Below, piece by piece: positions 23,057 through 35,813 of a DNA stretch of 64,000 nt. Under the pieces are notes generated by a model. It was not told where the DNA came from and ran no database searches. It saw only the letters and a program-made list of their open reading frames with translations. Numbering within the stretch: the first letter of the stretch is position 1; every line of letters starts with the position of its first letter. This DNA is from Lolium rigidum (lineage: Eukaryota; Streptophyta; Magnoliopsida; Poales; Poaceae). The DNA is taken from positions 333,171,090-333,235,089 of the forward strand of contig NC_061514.1 in the NCBI RefSeq assembly GCF_022539505.1, read 5' to 3'. The translations under genes were made by a program, and so were the position numbers.

Positions 23057-23639
23057 ATTGGCGCGTTTGAAGACTTCATTGCGTGGCATGGTACAAAAAC
23101 TGGTATGTTTTCAGTTAGGTCATCTTATCATGTGGAGTGGAGGCACCAATTTGATGGGGTTACTTGTCGATCCCTTATTACGGGTACTTCCCTTGACAAT
23201 CCGACTTGGAAGATTTTATGGAGGTTGGCAGTCCCTGCAAAAGTAAAAATCCATTGCTGGCGAATTATGCATGGAGTTATTCCGCTGAAGGCTATTTTAT
23301 TTGAAAGACATATTGGTACCTCTGATCTCTATCCTTTATGCAATCTGGAAGCTGAGGATGTTAATCATAAGTTGCTCAAATGCCAAAGTGTTGCGCTGAT
23401 CTGGGAAGGTCTAGGTGTGACGGATGTAATCAATAGAACTATGAGTGGTGGGAGAGCAGGACCTCAAGCACTGGAATTTATCTTAAAATCAACTCTGGTG
23501 TCTATTCCACATTTTAGCAATATCAAGGTGCAAGAGCTTGTTGCAATGGGGTGTTGGTACATCTGGTGGATTCGGCGATGCCAATCTCATGGTGATCAAG
23601 TTCCTCCTGTTCGTCATTGCGTTAATTCAATCAGAGCCA
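23057..23639 (+). pseudogene. LINE ORF2 C-terminal fragment (zf-RVT)
   Basis: The open frame continues from the LTR of C to 23639 and encodes the zinc-binding region found after the RT of plant L1-type LINEs. It shows WHGTKTGMFSVRSSYH, WKILWRLAVPAKVKIHCWR, then C-x2-C (CNLE context), H and C residues and a final IWWIRRCQSH. No RT is present because element C interrupts it on the left and element D on the right. It is a relic of an older non-LTR retrotransposon that received both insertions. Confidence 0.85.
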
Positions 23640-24957
23640 TGATACGTCTCCAACGTATCTATAATTTCTTATGTTCCATGCTAGTTTTATGCCAATAGCT
23701 ACATGTTTTATATGCACTTTATATCATATTATGGCATTTATTGGACTAACCTATTAACAAGATGCCACAGTACCAGTTTCTGTTTATTATGTCTGTTTTT
23801 TGCAGAAAAGGCCCAAAAACCAAAGTGCTCGGAAAAATCCAGAAAAATTACAGAAATTCTATTTCGCCAGAAGACCCACGGAGCCAGAAGGGGGAGGCCA
23901 GAGGAGGCCCACGGCCTCCTCCCCATCCACTGGCGCAGCCAGGAGGGGGCGGTGCCGCCCTATGGGGTGGGCCCCTCGGGCACCCCCTCGCTCCGCCCTT
24001 TCGCCTATATTAAGCTCCTGCCCTAAAAACCCTAGGGAGATCGACGATTTCTCCAGAAGAGTTTCGTAGCTCCGCCGCCACCAAAAACCCTAATTCAGGG
24101 GACAGAAGTCTCTGTTTCGGCACCCTACCGTGACGGCGAATTGCCCCCGGAGCCATCTCCATCGACTCCATCGCCATCTTCATCGCTGTTGCTGTCTCCC
24201 ATGATGAGGAGGGAGTAGTTCTCCCCCGAGGCTGAGGGCTCTACCGGTAGCTATGTGGTTCATCTCTCTCCCATGGTGTGATCTTTATGTGATCATGAGC
24301 TTTGTAATCTAGTTGAATATGTAGATGTTACTCTTGTCTATTATGCACTCTAGAGGTTACTTTAATATGAACTCCGGAGTCACTCTCCACGGTGTGATGG
24401 TGACGAGTGTGTGCATCGTGTGTGATTCCTTTATGACGTTGTGGAGCTTGTTTACTCCGTCTTGAGGTGTGCTTTTGCAGCCCTACACAATGAATGGTGT
24501 TTGTTATCCAACAAGAGAGTGTTTGAGAGTAGCATTTATTTATTCAATTATGTGATCATTGTTGAGAGTGTCCACTAGTGAAAGTATGATCCCTAGGCCT
24601 TGTTTCTAAGCATTGAAACACCGTTTCCAACAAGTTTTGCTACATGTTCGCTTGCTGCCATTTTTATTTCAGATTGCAATTACTACTTATAATCATCCAT
24701 ATTACTTGTATTTCACTATCTCTTCGTCGAACTAGTGCACCTATACATCCGACAAGTGTATTAGGTGTGTTGGGGACATAAGAGACTTCTTGTATCTTAA
24801 TTGCGGGGTTGCTTGAGAGGGATATCTTTGACCTCTACCTCCCTGAGTTCGATAAACCTTGGGTGATTCACTTAAGGGAAACTTGCTACTATTCTACGAA
24901 CCTCTGCTCTTGGAGGCCCAACACTGTCTACAGGAATAGAAGCGTGCGTAGACATCA
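23640..24957 (+). repeat. Element D 5' LTR
   Basis: 1318 bp, starting TGATACGTCTCCAACGTATC and ending GACATCA. It contains a TATA-like CTATATTAAG at about 24005 followed by CCTAAAAACCCTAG. The terminal 19 bp form a GATACGT/ACGTATC hairpin. Confidence 0.88.
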
Positions 24958-24967
24958 AGCTATTTTC

Positions 24968-24980
24968 TGGCGCCGTTGCC
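24968..24980 (+). promoter_or_regulatory. Primer-binding site of element D (tRNA-Asp type)
   Basis: TGGCGCCGTTGCC, ten bases after the LTR end, complementary to the 3' end of tRNA-Asp. It is identical in core to those of A and E. Confidence 0.85.
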
Positions 24981-25128
24981 GAGGAGGTAAGGTAAAATGT
25001 ATTCACATCCTCCGACTACTAAGCTATTTCCTAGCACTGTTGCCGGTGTGTGAGTGCTCGAAGCTATTTCCTTTAGATTATGCAATTATATCTTTTTGTT
25101 TCTTGTTTTTATTTCACTAGTTAGCCTT

Positions 25129-26489
25129 AATGGAAAACAACAAAAAAAATAGAGATCTTTATGAAATTTATATTGAATTAGGACATGATGCTTTTGAAGA
25201 GAAAATTTAAAAACCTATGGAAGTTTGTCTGCATAATAGTGGTAGTAATGTTATTAGTATAAATTTTTTGGACACCATTATTTTTAATGCTATGGAAAAA
25301 CCCAAGCTTGGGGAAGCTAGTTTATATAAAAATAATATTTTTTGCTCCTCAGCTTTGGATGAAGTATTTTGCCTTGATAATGCTTTGTCTCCAATATGTG
25401 GTAATTCGAATGATGCTTGTGATATTCCAAATCCACCTGTTGAAAGTATTCCTTTTAAAATACCAATGAAAATTGTTGAAAGGGTTATGAATGATCAGTA
25501 TGTAGGGGATGGATCAGTCCATCCAAGTGTTCACTTGTCTAAACTTACTGAAACTTTGTGAGTTATTTGAGATTGCAGGTTTATCAAGAGAAAATGTTAT
25601 GAGGAAACTATTTCCATTGTCACTTAAGGACAAAGCAAAGGAATGGTATAGGCTGCTGGATGAACAACCATCGAATTGGAAACAGCTTGAATCTCTCTTT
25701 TACTCTAAATTGTATCCTCTTCATGAAGTGCATCTATATAGGAATCGCATTTATAATTTTTACCCTCATGATGGAGAAAGCATTGCTCAAGCTTGGGGAA
25801 GACTAAAAACATTAATACTCAAATGTCCTAACCATGAGCTTTCTAAGGAAATAATTATTACTAATTTTTATGCAAGGCTTTCAAGTCATTATAAGGATTA
25901 TGTAGATGCATGTTCACAGGGTTCTTTCACAAGTAAGAAGGTTGAAGCTAGATGGGATCTTCTTGAAAAAATTCAAAGCAATACTGAAGATTGGGAGAAC
26001 GACAAAGGTAAAGAATCAGGTATAAACTATGAATATGAATGCATTAAGTCTTTTATTGAAACAGCTGGTTTTCAAAAGCTTAGTGATAATTATGGTCTTG
26101 ATTCTCAAATTATTGTTGATTGTTGTAGAACGTTTGATTCTCATATTAATGTTCCTAAAGAAAATTGGGACGTGTATCATGAACCTTTCAAAGACACTTG
26201 CATGGAAAATGAAATTGTTGTTAATGATTGCAATAAACATGCCCAAACTTTTGAAAATACTATTTCTTATAAGCATGTTAATTTTTGTGGAATGCATAGA
26301 CCTTGTGGAATTAATCAAATCGAAGATGAATATTGTATCCATCATAGGAATGAAAAAACTAGAATGTGGTACAAGGCTCTAAAAGATCTCGGTGAAAAAG
26401 TTTGTGACCTCCATCCTTTTATTTGTGAACTTTGCTATGAAGTGGGTCATTTTAATTTTCAATGTTCTGGTCATGATGATAGTATTTAG
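25129..26489 (+). pseudogene. gag-like ORF of element D
   Basis: A start at 25129 gives a short reading to a stop at 25207. The coding sense resumes in the frame from 25217 (to about 25540) and then in the frame of 25509-26489, so at least two shifts are present. The gag core is recognisable: KLFPLSLKDKAKEWY, then QLESLFYSKLYPLHEV and IAQAWGRLK. The C-terminus has a CCHC zinc knuckle, CELCYEVGHFNFQC, which would bind RNA during packaging. AT-rich codon use contrasts with elements B, I and J. No protease domain follows. Confidence 0.8.
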
Positions 26490-26495
26490 AATTTA

Positions 26496-27209
26496 ATGAG
26501 TACTTCAAGTCTATATTGTGATAACATGATCACTCCTAATCAGCATGATGAACTTACTTTATTTTTGGGGTGTGAAGAGTTATCAAGAAAAAATTCTTTG
26601 TTAGATATGAGTGATCTTGATATGAATAGTGTGTTGCCAGGATGTTATCTCTATTGTGTTAATAATTGCCATGCCAACACCTACATACAAAGTGTTATAA
26701 AGGATGGGACTTTACCAAAATATGACAGGACTAATATGTTTTTTGTTCTTATTAATGAAAGAGAGGTATCCTCCCAAGTTTCTTCTATTGTTTCTAATAA
26801 TAAACCAGGTTATGTGGAGAAACTTCCTTTCAAGCCTCTCCCTCCTAAATAGGAAAAGAAGAAGAAGAAGGGAACGAAGAAGAAGAAGAAGAAGAAGAAG
26901 AAGAGGAGTAAAAGGAGAGAGGAAACAGTATCTTCTCCCAAACTTGTTGCTCCTATTACAATTGATACTTATAATTCTGAATTCGATGATTCTGAACTTG
27001 ATGATGAACCTATGCCTGTTATTTATATTAGTGATCATGATTGGGAAAAGCACACTTCTTTTTATATTTAAGATCTCTGGGAAACTAATTCTGAAAATGA
27101 TGATGTTAATAATTGCCATAGTATTAGTACTATCCATGTTTCTTCCCATGATGATATAGAAAGCTCTAAGCTTGGGGATGAGGTGTTTGAAAATCCTTTT
27201 ACTATCTGA
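26496..27209 (+). pseudogene. Second ORF of element D, acidic/lysine-rich, two nonsense codons
   Basis: One reading frame from ATG 26496 to the stop at 27207-27209, interrupted by in-frame TAG (26850) and TAA (27069). The first part (118 codons) has a Cys-containing segment (LPGCYLYCVNNCHANTY). The middle is a poly-Lys run encoded by a GAA/GAAG tract, and the end is acidic with DDSELDDEPMPVIYISDHD. No known domain recognised. It lies just downstream of gag and may be a gag extension or an accessory protein. Confidence 0.5.
26853..26908 (+). repeat. GAA-rich microsatellite in element D ORF2
   Basis: A purine tract of GAAG/GAA units spans about 55 bp, just after the in-frame TAG at 26850. It encodes a Lys/Glu-rich stretch. 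Confidence 0.85.
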
Positions 27210-27764
27210 TGATTATATGTTTGATACATCTCCTTCTAGTAACAATGATGGTATGTTTACGAGATGAACACACTTTGGAAGATAACTATTCTATTTCTTA
27301 TGATGACACTATGCCTCCAATTTTTTACAATTATTATAAAGAATACTATGACATAGGTTATAATTACGACTCATCCTCATGAAACTTGTCATAGTTATGG
27401 AGGGATTACCCAAAACCATCTCTCTAATATACAGCTTGTCTATCATATTCAAGTTCGTTATGGTGATTGTGATATTTTCAGTCCATCTACTATTGAGGAT
27501 AAAATTCATTATGATTACTCTATGCCTTCAATTTATGATGATTATAATGATGGATGTGATAGTTTTACTCCCACTATTACTAATAAAATTGACTATGCTT
27601 GTGTGGAGAGTAATGATACTTTTATGCATGTGGATCATGATAAGAATGCTTTATGCGATAGCTATATTGTTGAGTTTATCAATGATACCACTGAAAATTA
27701 TTATGAGAGAGGAGACATGGTTTTATATATCTCAATAATATTAAGTCACCTCTCTTTTTGTTGA
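27210..27764 (+). pseudogene. Decayed acidic coding remnant of element D
   Basis: Several short frames with Asp/Tyr-rich composition continue the style of ORF2; the longest useful one is 27522-27764 (MPSIYDDYNDGCDSF). Frames change repeatedly, so no single product can be given. Confidence 0.4.
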
Positions 27765-30455
27765 AAATTTTGAAGTTGCACTTGCTTTGTCTTTCTATGA
27801 TAGTAGCTTCATGCTTCAATAATTTGTTTTCTTACAAGATTCATTTGCATAGAAAGTGGGTTAGACTTAAGTGTGTTTGGTATTTGCTTTTTGATGCTCT
27901 CTTATATTCAACTCTCATCTTTATAAGAGCATCATGAAAATTATCATGCCTAGCTAAAAGGCTTTAAAGAAAAGCGCTCTTGGGAGACAACCCATTGTTT
28001 TATTTCTGCAATTTTTGTTTTATTTTTGAGTCAAGGTACTGCCTACTACTATAGCAATATCTTTGTATCTTTATTTTCTTGCATTGTTGTGCCAAGTAAA
28101 GTCTTTGATAGAAAGTTGATACTAAATTTGGATTTACGCAGAAACAGATTTTTAGCTGTCACAAATTTGAGCTTTTCTCTCTCGTAGAAAAATCGTAAAA
28201 TCCTGAAAAAATTCATGAGTAATCCTCAGATATGTACGCAACTTTCATTCAACTCGAGCTTTTCCATCTCGAGCATGTTAAGTGCCTCGAAAAAATCGTC
28301 TTTACGGATCGTTCTGTTTTTGACAGATTCTGCCTTTTATTTCGCATTGCCTCTTTTACTATGTTTGAGTGGATTTCTTTGCTCCATTAAATTTTAGTAG
28401 CCTTGGGTAATGTCCAGAAGTGTTGGGAATGATTGTGTCCTTGCTGAAGATGTGAATTTTTGATTATGCACTAACCCTCTAATGAGATTGCTTTGAGTTT
28501 GGTGTGAAGGAAGTTTTAAAGAATCAAGAGAGGAGGATGATATGATATGATCAAGAAGAGTGAAAAGTCTAAGCTTGGGGATGCCCCCGTGGTTCATCCC
28601 TGCATATTTCAAGAAGACTCAAGCGTCTAATCTTGGGGATGCCCAAGGCATCCCCTTCTTCATCAAACTTATCAGGTCACCTCTAGTGAAACTATATTTT
28701 AATTCCGTCACATCTTATGTGCTTTACTTGGAGCGTCCGTGTGCTTTTATTTTCGTTTTGTTATTTTAGTTTTCTGAATAAATCGGATCCTAACATGCTT
28801 GTGTGGGAGAGAGACACGCTCCGCTTTTTCATTTGAACACTTGTGTTCTTCGTTTTATTTTTCATGTTCATGGCGAAAGTCGAAAGCCGCAACACTTATT
28901 GTTATTTGGTTGGAAATGTAAAATGCTGCATGTGGTAGTTGGTATATTGTCTTGAATAATTTGATACTTGGCAATTGTTTTGAGGTCTCAAGTAGATCAT
29001 GTTTAAGCTCTTGCATCATGTAGTTTAAACCTATTAGTGGAGAACTACCGTAGAGCTTGTTGAAATTTGGTTAATTTGCATGATTGGTCTCTCTAAGGTC
29101 TAGATATTTTCTGGTAAAAGTGTTTGAGTAACAAGGAAGACAGTGTAGAGTCTTATAATGCTTGCAATATGTTTTTATGTAACTCTTGCTGTACCGGTTT
29201 ATACTTGTGTTTGCTTCAAACAACCTTGCTAGCCAAAGCCTTGTACTGAGAGGGAATGCTTCTCGTGCATCCAAATCCTTGAGCCAAAACCTGTGCCATT
29301 TGTGTCCACCATAACTACCTATTATGTGGTATTTTCTGCCATTCCAAGTAAATACTTCATGTGCTACCTTTAAACAATTCAAAACTTTATTACTCCTTAT
29401 TTGTGTCAATGTTTTATAGCTCATGAGGAAGTATGTGGTGTATCTTTCAATCTTGTTGGGCAGACTTTCACCAATAGACTAGTGACATATACATCCGCTT
29501 ATCCAATAATTTTGCAAAAAGAGCTGGCAACGGGGTGCCCAGCCCCAATTAATTAACTTTCATTAATAATTCTCTTCACATGTTTTGCCCTGATTTATCA
29601 CTAAGCAACTTAATTTTGCAATAGACACTCCTCCATGGTATGTGAAATGTTGGAAGGCACCCGAGGATTCGGTTAGCCATGGCTTGTGAAAGCAAAAGGT
29701 TGGAAGGAGTGTCATCTATAAATAAAACTAAAATACATGTGTAAACAAAAGAGAAGAGGGATGATCTACCTTGCTGGTAGAGATAACGTCCTTCATGGGA
29801 GCCGCTCTTTGAAAGTCTGTTTGACAAGGGGGTTAGAGTGCTCACTACCATTCGTTGACAACAACAAACACCTCTCAAAACTTTATTTTCATGCTCTCTA
29901 TATGATTTCAAAATTGAAAAGCTCTAGCACATGATTTAATCCCTGCTTCCCTCTGCGAAAGGCCTTTCTTTTACTTTATGTTGAGTCAGTTTACCTACTC
30001 CTCTCTATCTTAGAAGCAAACACTTGTGTCAACTTTGTGTGCATTGATTCTTACATGCTTGCTTATTGCACTTATTATATTACTTTGTGTTGACAATTAT
30101 CCATGAGATATGCATGTTGAAAGTTGAAGACAATTGCTGAAACTTAAATCTTCCTTTGTGTTGCTTCAAAACCTTTTATTAAGAATCTATTGCTTTATGA
30201 GTTAACTCTTATGCAAGACTTTTTTATGCTTGTCTTGAAAGTACTATTCATGAAAAGTTTTTGCTATATGATTCAGTTGTTTAGTCATTATCTATTTGTT
30301 AGCAAACTATAGACCATTGCTTTGAGTCACTTCATTCATCTCATATGCTTTACAATAGTATTGATCAAGATTATATTGGTAGCATGTCACATCAGAAATT
30401 ATTCTTGTTATCATTTACCTACTCGAGGACGAGTAGAACTAAGCTTGGGGATGCT
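27765..30455 (+). other. 3' noncoding region of element D with PPT-like repeats
   Basis: 2.7 kb without a coding frame. Around 27970-28020 it resembles the 3' noncoding blocks of A and E. The word CTAAGCTTGGGGATGC appears near 28569, a variant near 28628, and again at 30439-30454, where it directly precedes the 3' LTR and is the likely PPT. Confidence 0.7.
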
Positions 30456-30586
30456 TGATACGTCTCCAACGTATCTATAATTTCTTATGTTCCATGCTAG
30501 TTTTATGCCAATAGCTACATGTTTTATATGCACTTTATATCATATTATGACATTTATTGGACTAACCTATTAACAAGATGCCACAA
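30456..30586 (+). repeat. Element D 3' LTR, first 131 bp
   Basis: Begins TGATACGTCTCCAACGTATC and matches 23640-23770 with a difference at one internal base (GGCATTT against GACATTT) and one at the gap edge. The rest is lost in the N run. Confidence 0.9.
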
Positions 30587-30686
30587 NNNNNNNNNNNNNN
30601 NNNNNNNNNNNNNNNNNNNNNNNNNNNNNNNNNNNNNNNNNNNNNNNNNNNNNNNNNNNNNNNNNNNNNNNNNNNNNNNNNNNNNN
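30587..30686. other. Assembly gap (100 N)
   Basis: Exactly 100 Ns. The left side is D 3' LTR; the right side is the 5' internal region of a minus-strand E-type element. The missing DNA must contain at least the rest of the D LTR and most of another E-type internal domain, so the true length is unknown. Confidence 0.95.
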
Positions 30687-30756
30687 ACGTGGGAGTTAGA
30701 AATCTTTGTGGTGTAGCTTTTCTTCGGTTCCCGGCAACGGCGCCGGAAAATATGCT

Positions 30757-32356
30757 TGATGGCGTGTATTTCACACGTTCGTTGGGCAACCCCAAGAGGA
30801 AGGTATGATGAGCACAGCAGCAAGTTTTCCCTCGGAAAGAAACCAAGGTTTATCGAACCAGGAGGAGCCAAGAAGCACGTTGAAGGTTGATGGCGGCGGG
30901 ATGTAGTGCGGCGCAACACCGGAGATTCCGGCGCCAACGTGGAACCTGCACAACACAACCAAAGTACTTTGCCCCAACGAAACAGTGAGGTTGTCAATCT
31001 CACCGGCTTGCTGTAACAAAGGATTAACCGTATTGTGTGGAAGATGATTGTTTGCGAGAGAAAACAGTAAAAACAAGTATTGCGAGTAGATTGTATTTCG
31101 GTAAAGAGAATTGGACCGGGGTCCACAGTTCACTAGAGGTGTCTCTCCCATAAGACGAACAGCATGTTGGGTGAACAAATTACGGTTGGGCAATTGACAA
31201 ATAAAGAGAGCATGACCATGCACATACATATCATGATGAGTATAGTGAGATTTAATTGGGCATTACGACAAAGTACATAGACCGCCATCCAACTGCATCT
31301 ATGCCTAAAAAGTCCACCTTCGGGTTATCATCCGAACCCCCGCCGGTATTAAGTTGCAAAGCAACAGACAATTGCATTAAGTATGGTGCGGAATGTAATC
31401 AACAACTACATCCTTAGACATAGCATCAATGTTTTATCCCTAGTGGCAACGAGCACAACACAACCTTAGAACTTTCACATCCCTGTCCCGGTGTCAATGC
31501 GGGCATGAACCCACTATCGAGCATAAGTACTCCCTCTTGGAGTTAAAAGTAAAAACTTGGCCGAGCCTCTACTAGTAACGGAGAGCATGCAAGATCATAA
31601 ACAACACATAAGCATAACTTTGATAATCAACATAACAAGTATTCTCTATTCATCGGATCCCAACAAACGCAACATATAGAATTACATATAGATGATCTTG
31701 ATCATGATAGGCAGCTCACAAGATCCGACAATGATAGCACAATGGGGAGAAGACAACCATCTAGCTACTGCTATGGACCCATAGTCCAGGGGTAGACTAC
31801 TCACTCATCACTCCGGAGGCGACCATGGCGGTGTAGAGTCCTCCGGGAGATGATTCCCCTCTCCGGCGGGGTGCCGGAGGCGATCTCCGGGATCCCCCGA
31901 GATGGGATCGGCGGCGACGGCGTCTCGGTAATGTTTTCCGTATCGTGGCTCTCGGTGCCTGGAAGTTTCGTCACGGAGGCTTTAAGTAGGCGGAAGGGCA
32001 AGTCGAGAGGCGGCACGGGGGCCCAAACCACGGGCCGGCGCGGCCGGGGGTGGGGCCGCGCCGCCCTAGGGTTTGGCCACCCTGTGGCCCCTCTTCGTCT
32101 CGTCTTCGGACTTCTGGAAGCTTCGTGAGAAAATAGGCCTCTGGGCTTTTATTTCGTCCAATTCCGAGAATATTTCTTTACTAGGATTTCTGAAACCAAA
32201 AACAGCAGAAAACAGCAACTGGCACTTCGGCATCTTGTTAATAGGTTAGTTCCGGAAAATGCACGAATATGACATAAAGTGTGCATAAAACATGTAGATA
32301 ACATCAATAATGTGGCATGGAACACAAGAAATTATCGATACGTTGGAGACGTATCA
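30757..32356 (-). repeat. Element E shared LTR
   Basis: 1600 bp. The right end on the minus strand is TGATACGTCTCC with a PPT just upstream; the left end ACGCCATCA is followed by a tRNA-Asp PBS. Differences from the 35925-37530 copy are mostly 1-2 base indels at CAG sites. Confidence 0.9.
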
Positions 32357-34962
32357 GCATCCCCAAGCTTAGTTACGCTCGTCCCGAGCGAGGTAAAACG
32401 ATAACAAAGATAATTTACGGAGTGACATGCCATCATAAACTTGATCATACTATTTGTAAAGCATATGTAGAGAATGCAGCGATCAAAACAATGTGTATGA
32501 CATGAGTAAACAAGTGAATCATAAAGCAAAGACTTTTCATGAATAGCACTTCAAGACAAGCATCAATAAGTCTTGCATAAGAGTTAACTCATAAAGCAAT
32601 AATTCAAAGTAAAGATATTGAAGCAACACAAAAGAAGATTAAGTTTCAGCGGTTGCTTTCAACTTGTAACATGTATATCTCATGGATATTGTCAACATAG
32701 AGTAATATAATAAGTGCAATAAGCAAGTATGTAAGAATCAATGCACAGTTCACACAAGTGTTTGCTTCTTGAGGTGGAGAGAAATAGGTGAAGCTGACTC
32801 AACATTGAAAGTAAAAGAATGGTCCTCATAGAGGAAAAGCATCGATTGCTATATTTGTGCTAGAGCTTTGATTTTGAAAACATGAAACAATTTTGTCAAC
32901 GGTAGTAATAAAGCATATGCATCATGTAAATTATATCTTATAAGTTGCAAGCCTCATGCATAGTGTACTAATAGTGCTCGCACCTTGTCCTAATTAGCTT
33001 GGACTACCTGGATTATCACCGCAATACATATGCTTTAACCAAGTTTCACAAAGGGGTACCTCTATGCCGCCTGTACAAAGGTCTAAGGAGAAAGCTCGAA
33101 TTTGGATTTCTCGCTTTTGATTATTCTCAACTTAGACATCCATACCGGGACAACATAGACAACAGATAATGGACTCCTCTTTTAATGCTTTAAGCATTTG
33201 ACAACAATTAATTCTTTTCTCATTAGAGATTTGAGGATATTTGTCCAAAACTGAAACTTCCACCATGAATCATGGCTTTAGTTAGCGGCCCAATGTTCTT
33301 CTCTCACAATATGCATGCTCAAACCATTCAACTCGGTGTAGATCGCCCTTACTTCGGACAAGACGAACATGCATAGCAACTCACATGAAATTCAACAATG
33401 AGTTGATGGCGTTCCCCGATAAACATGGTTATCGCACAACAAGCAACTTAATAAGAGATAAAGTGCATAATTACATATTCAATACCACAATAGTTTTTAA
33501 GCTATTTGTCCCATGAGCTATATATTGCAAAGGTGAATGATGGAATTTTAAAGGTAGCACTCAAGCAATTTACTTTGGAATGGCGGGAAAATACCATGTA
33601 GTATAGGTAGGTATGGTGGACACAAATGGCATAGTGGTTGGCTCAAGTATTTTGGATGCATGAGAAGTATTCCCTCTCGATACAAGGTTTAGGCTAGCAA
33701 GGCTTATTTGAAACAAACACAAGGATGAACCGGTGCAGCAAAACTCACATAAAAGACATATTGAAGGCATTATAAGACTCTACACCGTCTTCCTTGTTGT
33801 TCAAACTCAAAACTAGAAATTATCTAGACCTTAGAGAAACCAAATATGCAAACCAAATTTTAGCATGCTCTATGTATTTCTTCATTAATGGGTGCAAAGC
33901 ATATGATGCAAGAGCTTAAACATGAGCACAACAATTGCCAAGTATCACATTACCCAAGACATTTATAGCAATTACTACATGTATCATTTTCCAATTCCAA
34001 CCATATAACAATTTAACGAAGGAGAAACTTCGCCATGAATACTATGAGTAGAAACCAAGGACATATTTGTCCATATGCTACAGCGGAGTGTGTATCTCTC
34101 CCATAAAGTGAATGCTAGGATCCATTTTATTCAAACAAAACAAAAACAAAAACAAACCGACGCTCCAAGAAAAAGCACATAAGATGTGGCCGAATAAAAA
34201 TGTAGTTTCAGGGGAGGAACCTGATAATTTGTTGATGAAGAAGGGGATGCCTTGGGCATCCCCAAGCTTAGACGCTTGAGTCTTCTTGATATATGCAGGG
34301 GTGAACCACGGGTGCATCCCCAAGCTTAGAGCTTTCACTCTCCTTGATCATGTTGCATCATACTCCTCTCTTGATCCTTGAAAACTTCCTCCACACCAAA
34401 CTCGAAACAACTCATTAGAGGGTTAGTGCACAATATAAATTGACATATTCAGAGGTGACACAATCATTCTTAACACTTCTGGACATTGCATAATGCTACT
34501 GGACATTAGTGGATCAAAGAAATTCATCCAACATAGCGAAAGAGGCAATGCGAAATAAAAGGCAGAATCTGTCAAAACAGAACAGTTCGTATTGACGAAT
34601 TTTAAAATGGCACCAGACTTGCTCAAATGAAAATGCTCAAATTGAATGAAAGTTGCGTACATATCTGAGGATCATGCACGTAAATTGGCATAATTTTCTG
34701 AGTTTCCTGCAGAGCAGTGGGCTCAGATTCGTGACAGCAAAGAAATCTGGAACTGCGCAGTAATCCAAATCTAGTACTTACTTTTCTATCAACGGCTTAA
34801 CTTGGCACAACAAAACTCAAAACTAAGATAAGGAGAGGTTGCTACAGTAGTAAACAACTTCCAAGACACAAAATAAAAACAAAGTACTGCAGGTAAAAAC
34901 ATGGGTTGTCTCCCATAAGCGCTTTTCTTTAACGCCTTTCAGCTAGGCGCAGAAAGTGTGTA
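32357..34962 (-). other. Element E 3' noncoding region
   Basis: 2.6 kb with no coding frame of note. The reverse PPT GCATCCCCAAGCTTAG occurs at 32357 and again at about 34257 and 34316. The whole block is nearly identical to 45750-47998 and, reversed, to 48099-50168. Confidence 0.8.
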
Positions 34963-35604
34963 TCAAGTATTATCGAAGGGTGGTGCTTCTACAGCGGGGT
35001 ATGGGCTCTTCTCAACCAGGCATATTATATTAGATACATAAGTTTTAGCATCTCCCTTTTCATTAGTCTTAGGCGTGCTACTCTCATCAAACAAATTTTC
35101 AGGAACAAGCCAAGCATAATTATTTTCTAGTGCATCATTCATAGCTAGGAGCTTGCATGGTATTGGTGCTTTGATCTCCCCACCATCAATATTATTAGTG
35201 TATCTTATTCTATCCATATCCATCTTTTCAAGGAGACTAGCAAAATTAGTAGGAGAACCAAGCATATTAAATTTAGTAAAGACCTTTCTAGCTTCTCTTG
35301 CTAGACCACCAAATTCTCTAAGAAGGGTTTCTAAAACAAAATCTTTCTTTTCCCCTTCTTCCATATCACCAAGTGTGAAAAACATATGTTGGATTATAGG
35401 ATTGAGATTAACAAATTTGGTTTCCAACAAGCGAACTAAATGCGCAGCAGCAATTTCATAAGTAGGCGCAAGGTCTACCAAGTGTCTATCTTCAAAATTT
35501 TCAATTGTACTAACATGGTTGAAGAATTCTTCTATGTTATTTCTCCCTACTATAGACCCACGTCCCACCGGTATGTTCTTTGTGGTAAAATTAAAAGGAA
35601 ACAT
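34963..35604 (-). CDS. Orphan 213-residue ORF of element E
   Basis: An intact ORF from ATG 35604 to the stop at 34963, the only substantial ORF in the E internal domain. It starts MFPFNFTTKNIPVGRG and contains a region rich in charged helices (YEIAAAHLVRLLETKF, then EKKDFVLETLLREFGGLARE). No zinc knuckle, protease, RT or integrase motif is visible and I cannot assign a family. It follows the PBS by about 210 bases, the place where gag normally begins. It could be a diverged gag replacement, a captured host segment or an accessory factor. It is uninterrupted while neighbouring elements are frameshifted, which may only reflect youth. Confidence 0.6.
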   Translation of the reverse strand: MFPFNFTTKNIPVGRGSIVGRNNIEEFFNHVSTIENFEDRHLVDLAPTYEIAAAHLVRLLETKFVNLNPIIQHMFFTLGDMEEGEKKDFVLETLLREFGGLAREARKVFTKFNMLGSPTNFASLLEKMDMDRIRYTNNIDGGEIKAPIPCKLLAMNDALENNYAWLVPENLFDESSTPKTNEKGDAKTYVSNIICLVEKSPYPAVEAPPFDNT

Positions 35605-35813
35605 GATGAAATAAGTAAAGTAAATGCTAGTAACTAATTTTTTTTTGTGTTTTCAATATAGCAAACAAGATAGCAAATAAAGTAAAACTAGCAACTAATT
35701 TTTTTGTATTTTGATTTAGTGCAGCAAACAAAGTAGTAAATAAAATAAAGCAAGACAAAAACAAAGTAAAGAGATTGAGAAGTGGAGACTCCCCTTGCAG
35801 CGTGTCTTGATCT

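Larger units (their letters stand above)
23640..30586 (+). mobile_element. Element D: non-autonomous Gypsy LTR retrotransposon, 3' LTR cut by gap
   Basis: Plus-strand element with 5' LTR 23640-24957, a tRNA-Asp PBS, a gag-like ORF, a second acidic ORF, a long noncoding 3' region and the first 131 bp of the 3' LTR before a 100-N gap. In the overlapping part the two LTRs differ at about one to two sites, indicating a young insertion. No protease, RT or integrase is seen. LTR start and PBS match the A/E/F/G group but the LTR is shorter and divergent, so D is a related, separate family. Confidence 0.88.

Noticed and set aside
26704..27159. Frames in D rich in Arg, Leu and Ile overlapping the GAA tract
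   Set aside because: Alternate-frame readings of the same purine tract; the acidic/Lys frame from 26496 continues across the region with better composition.
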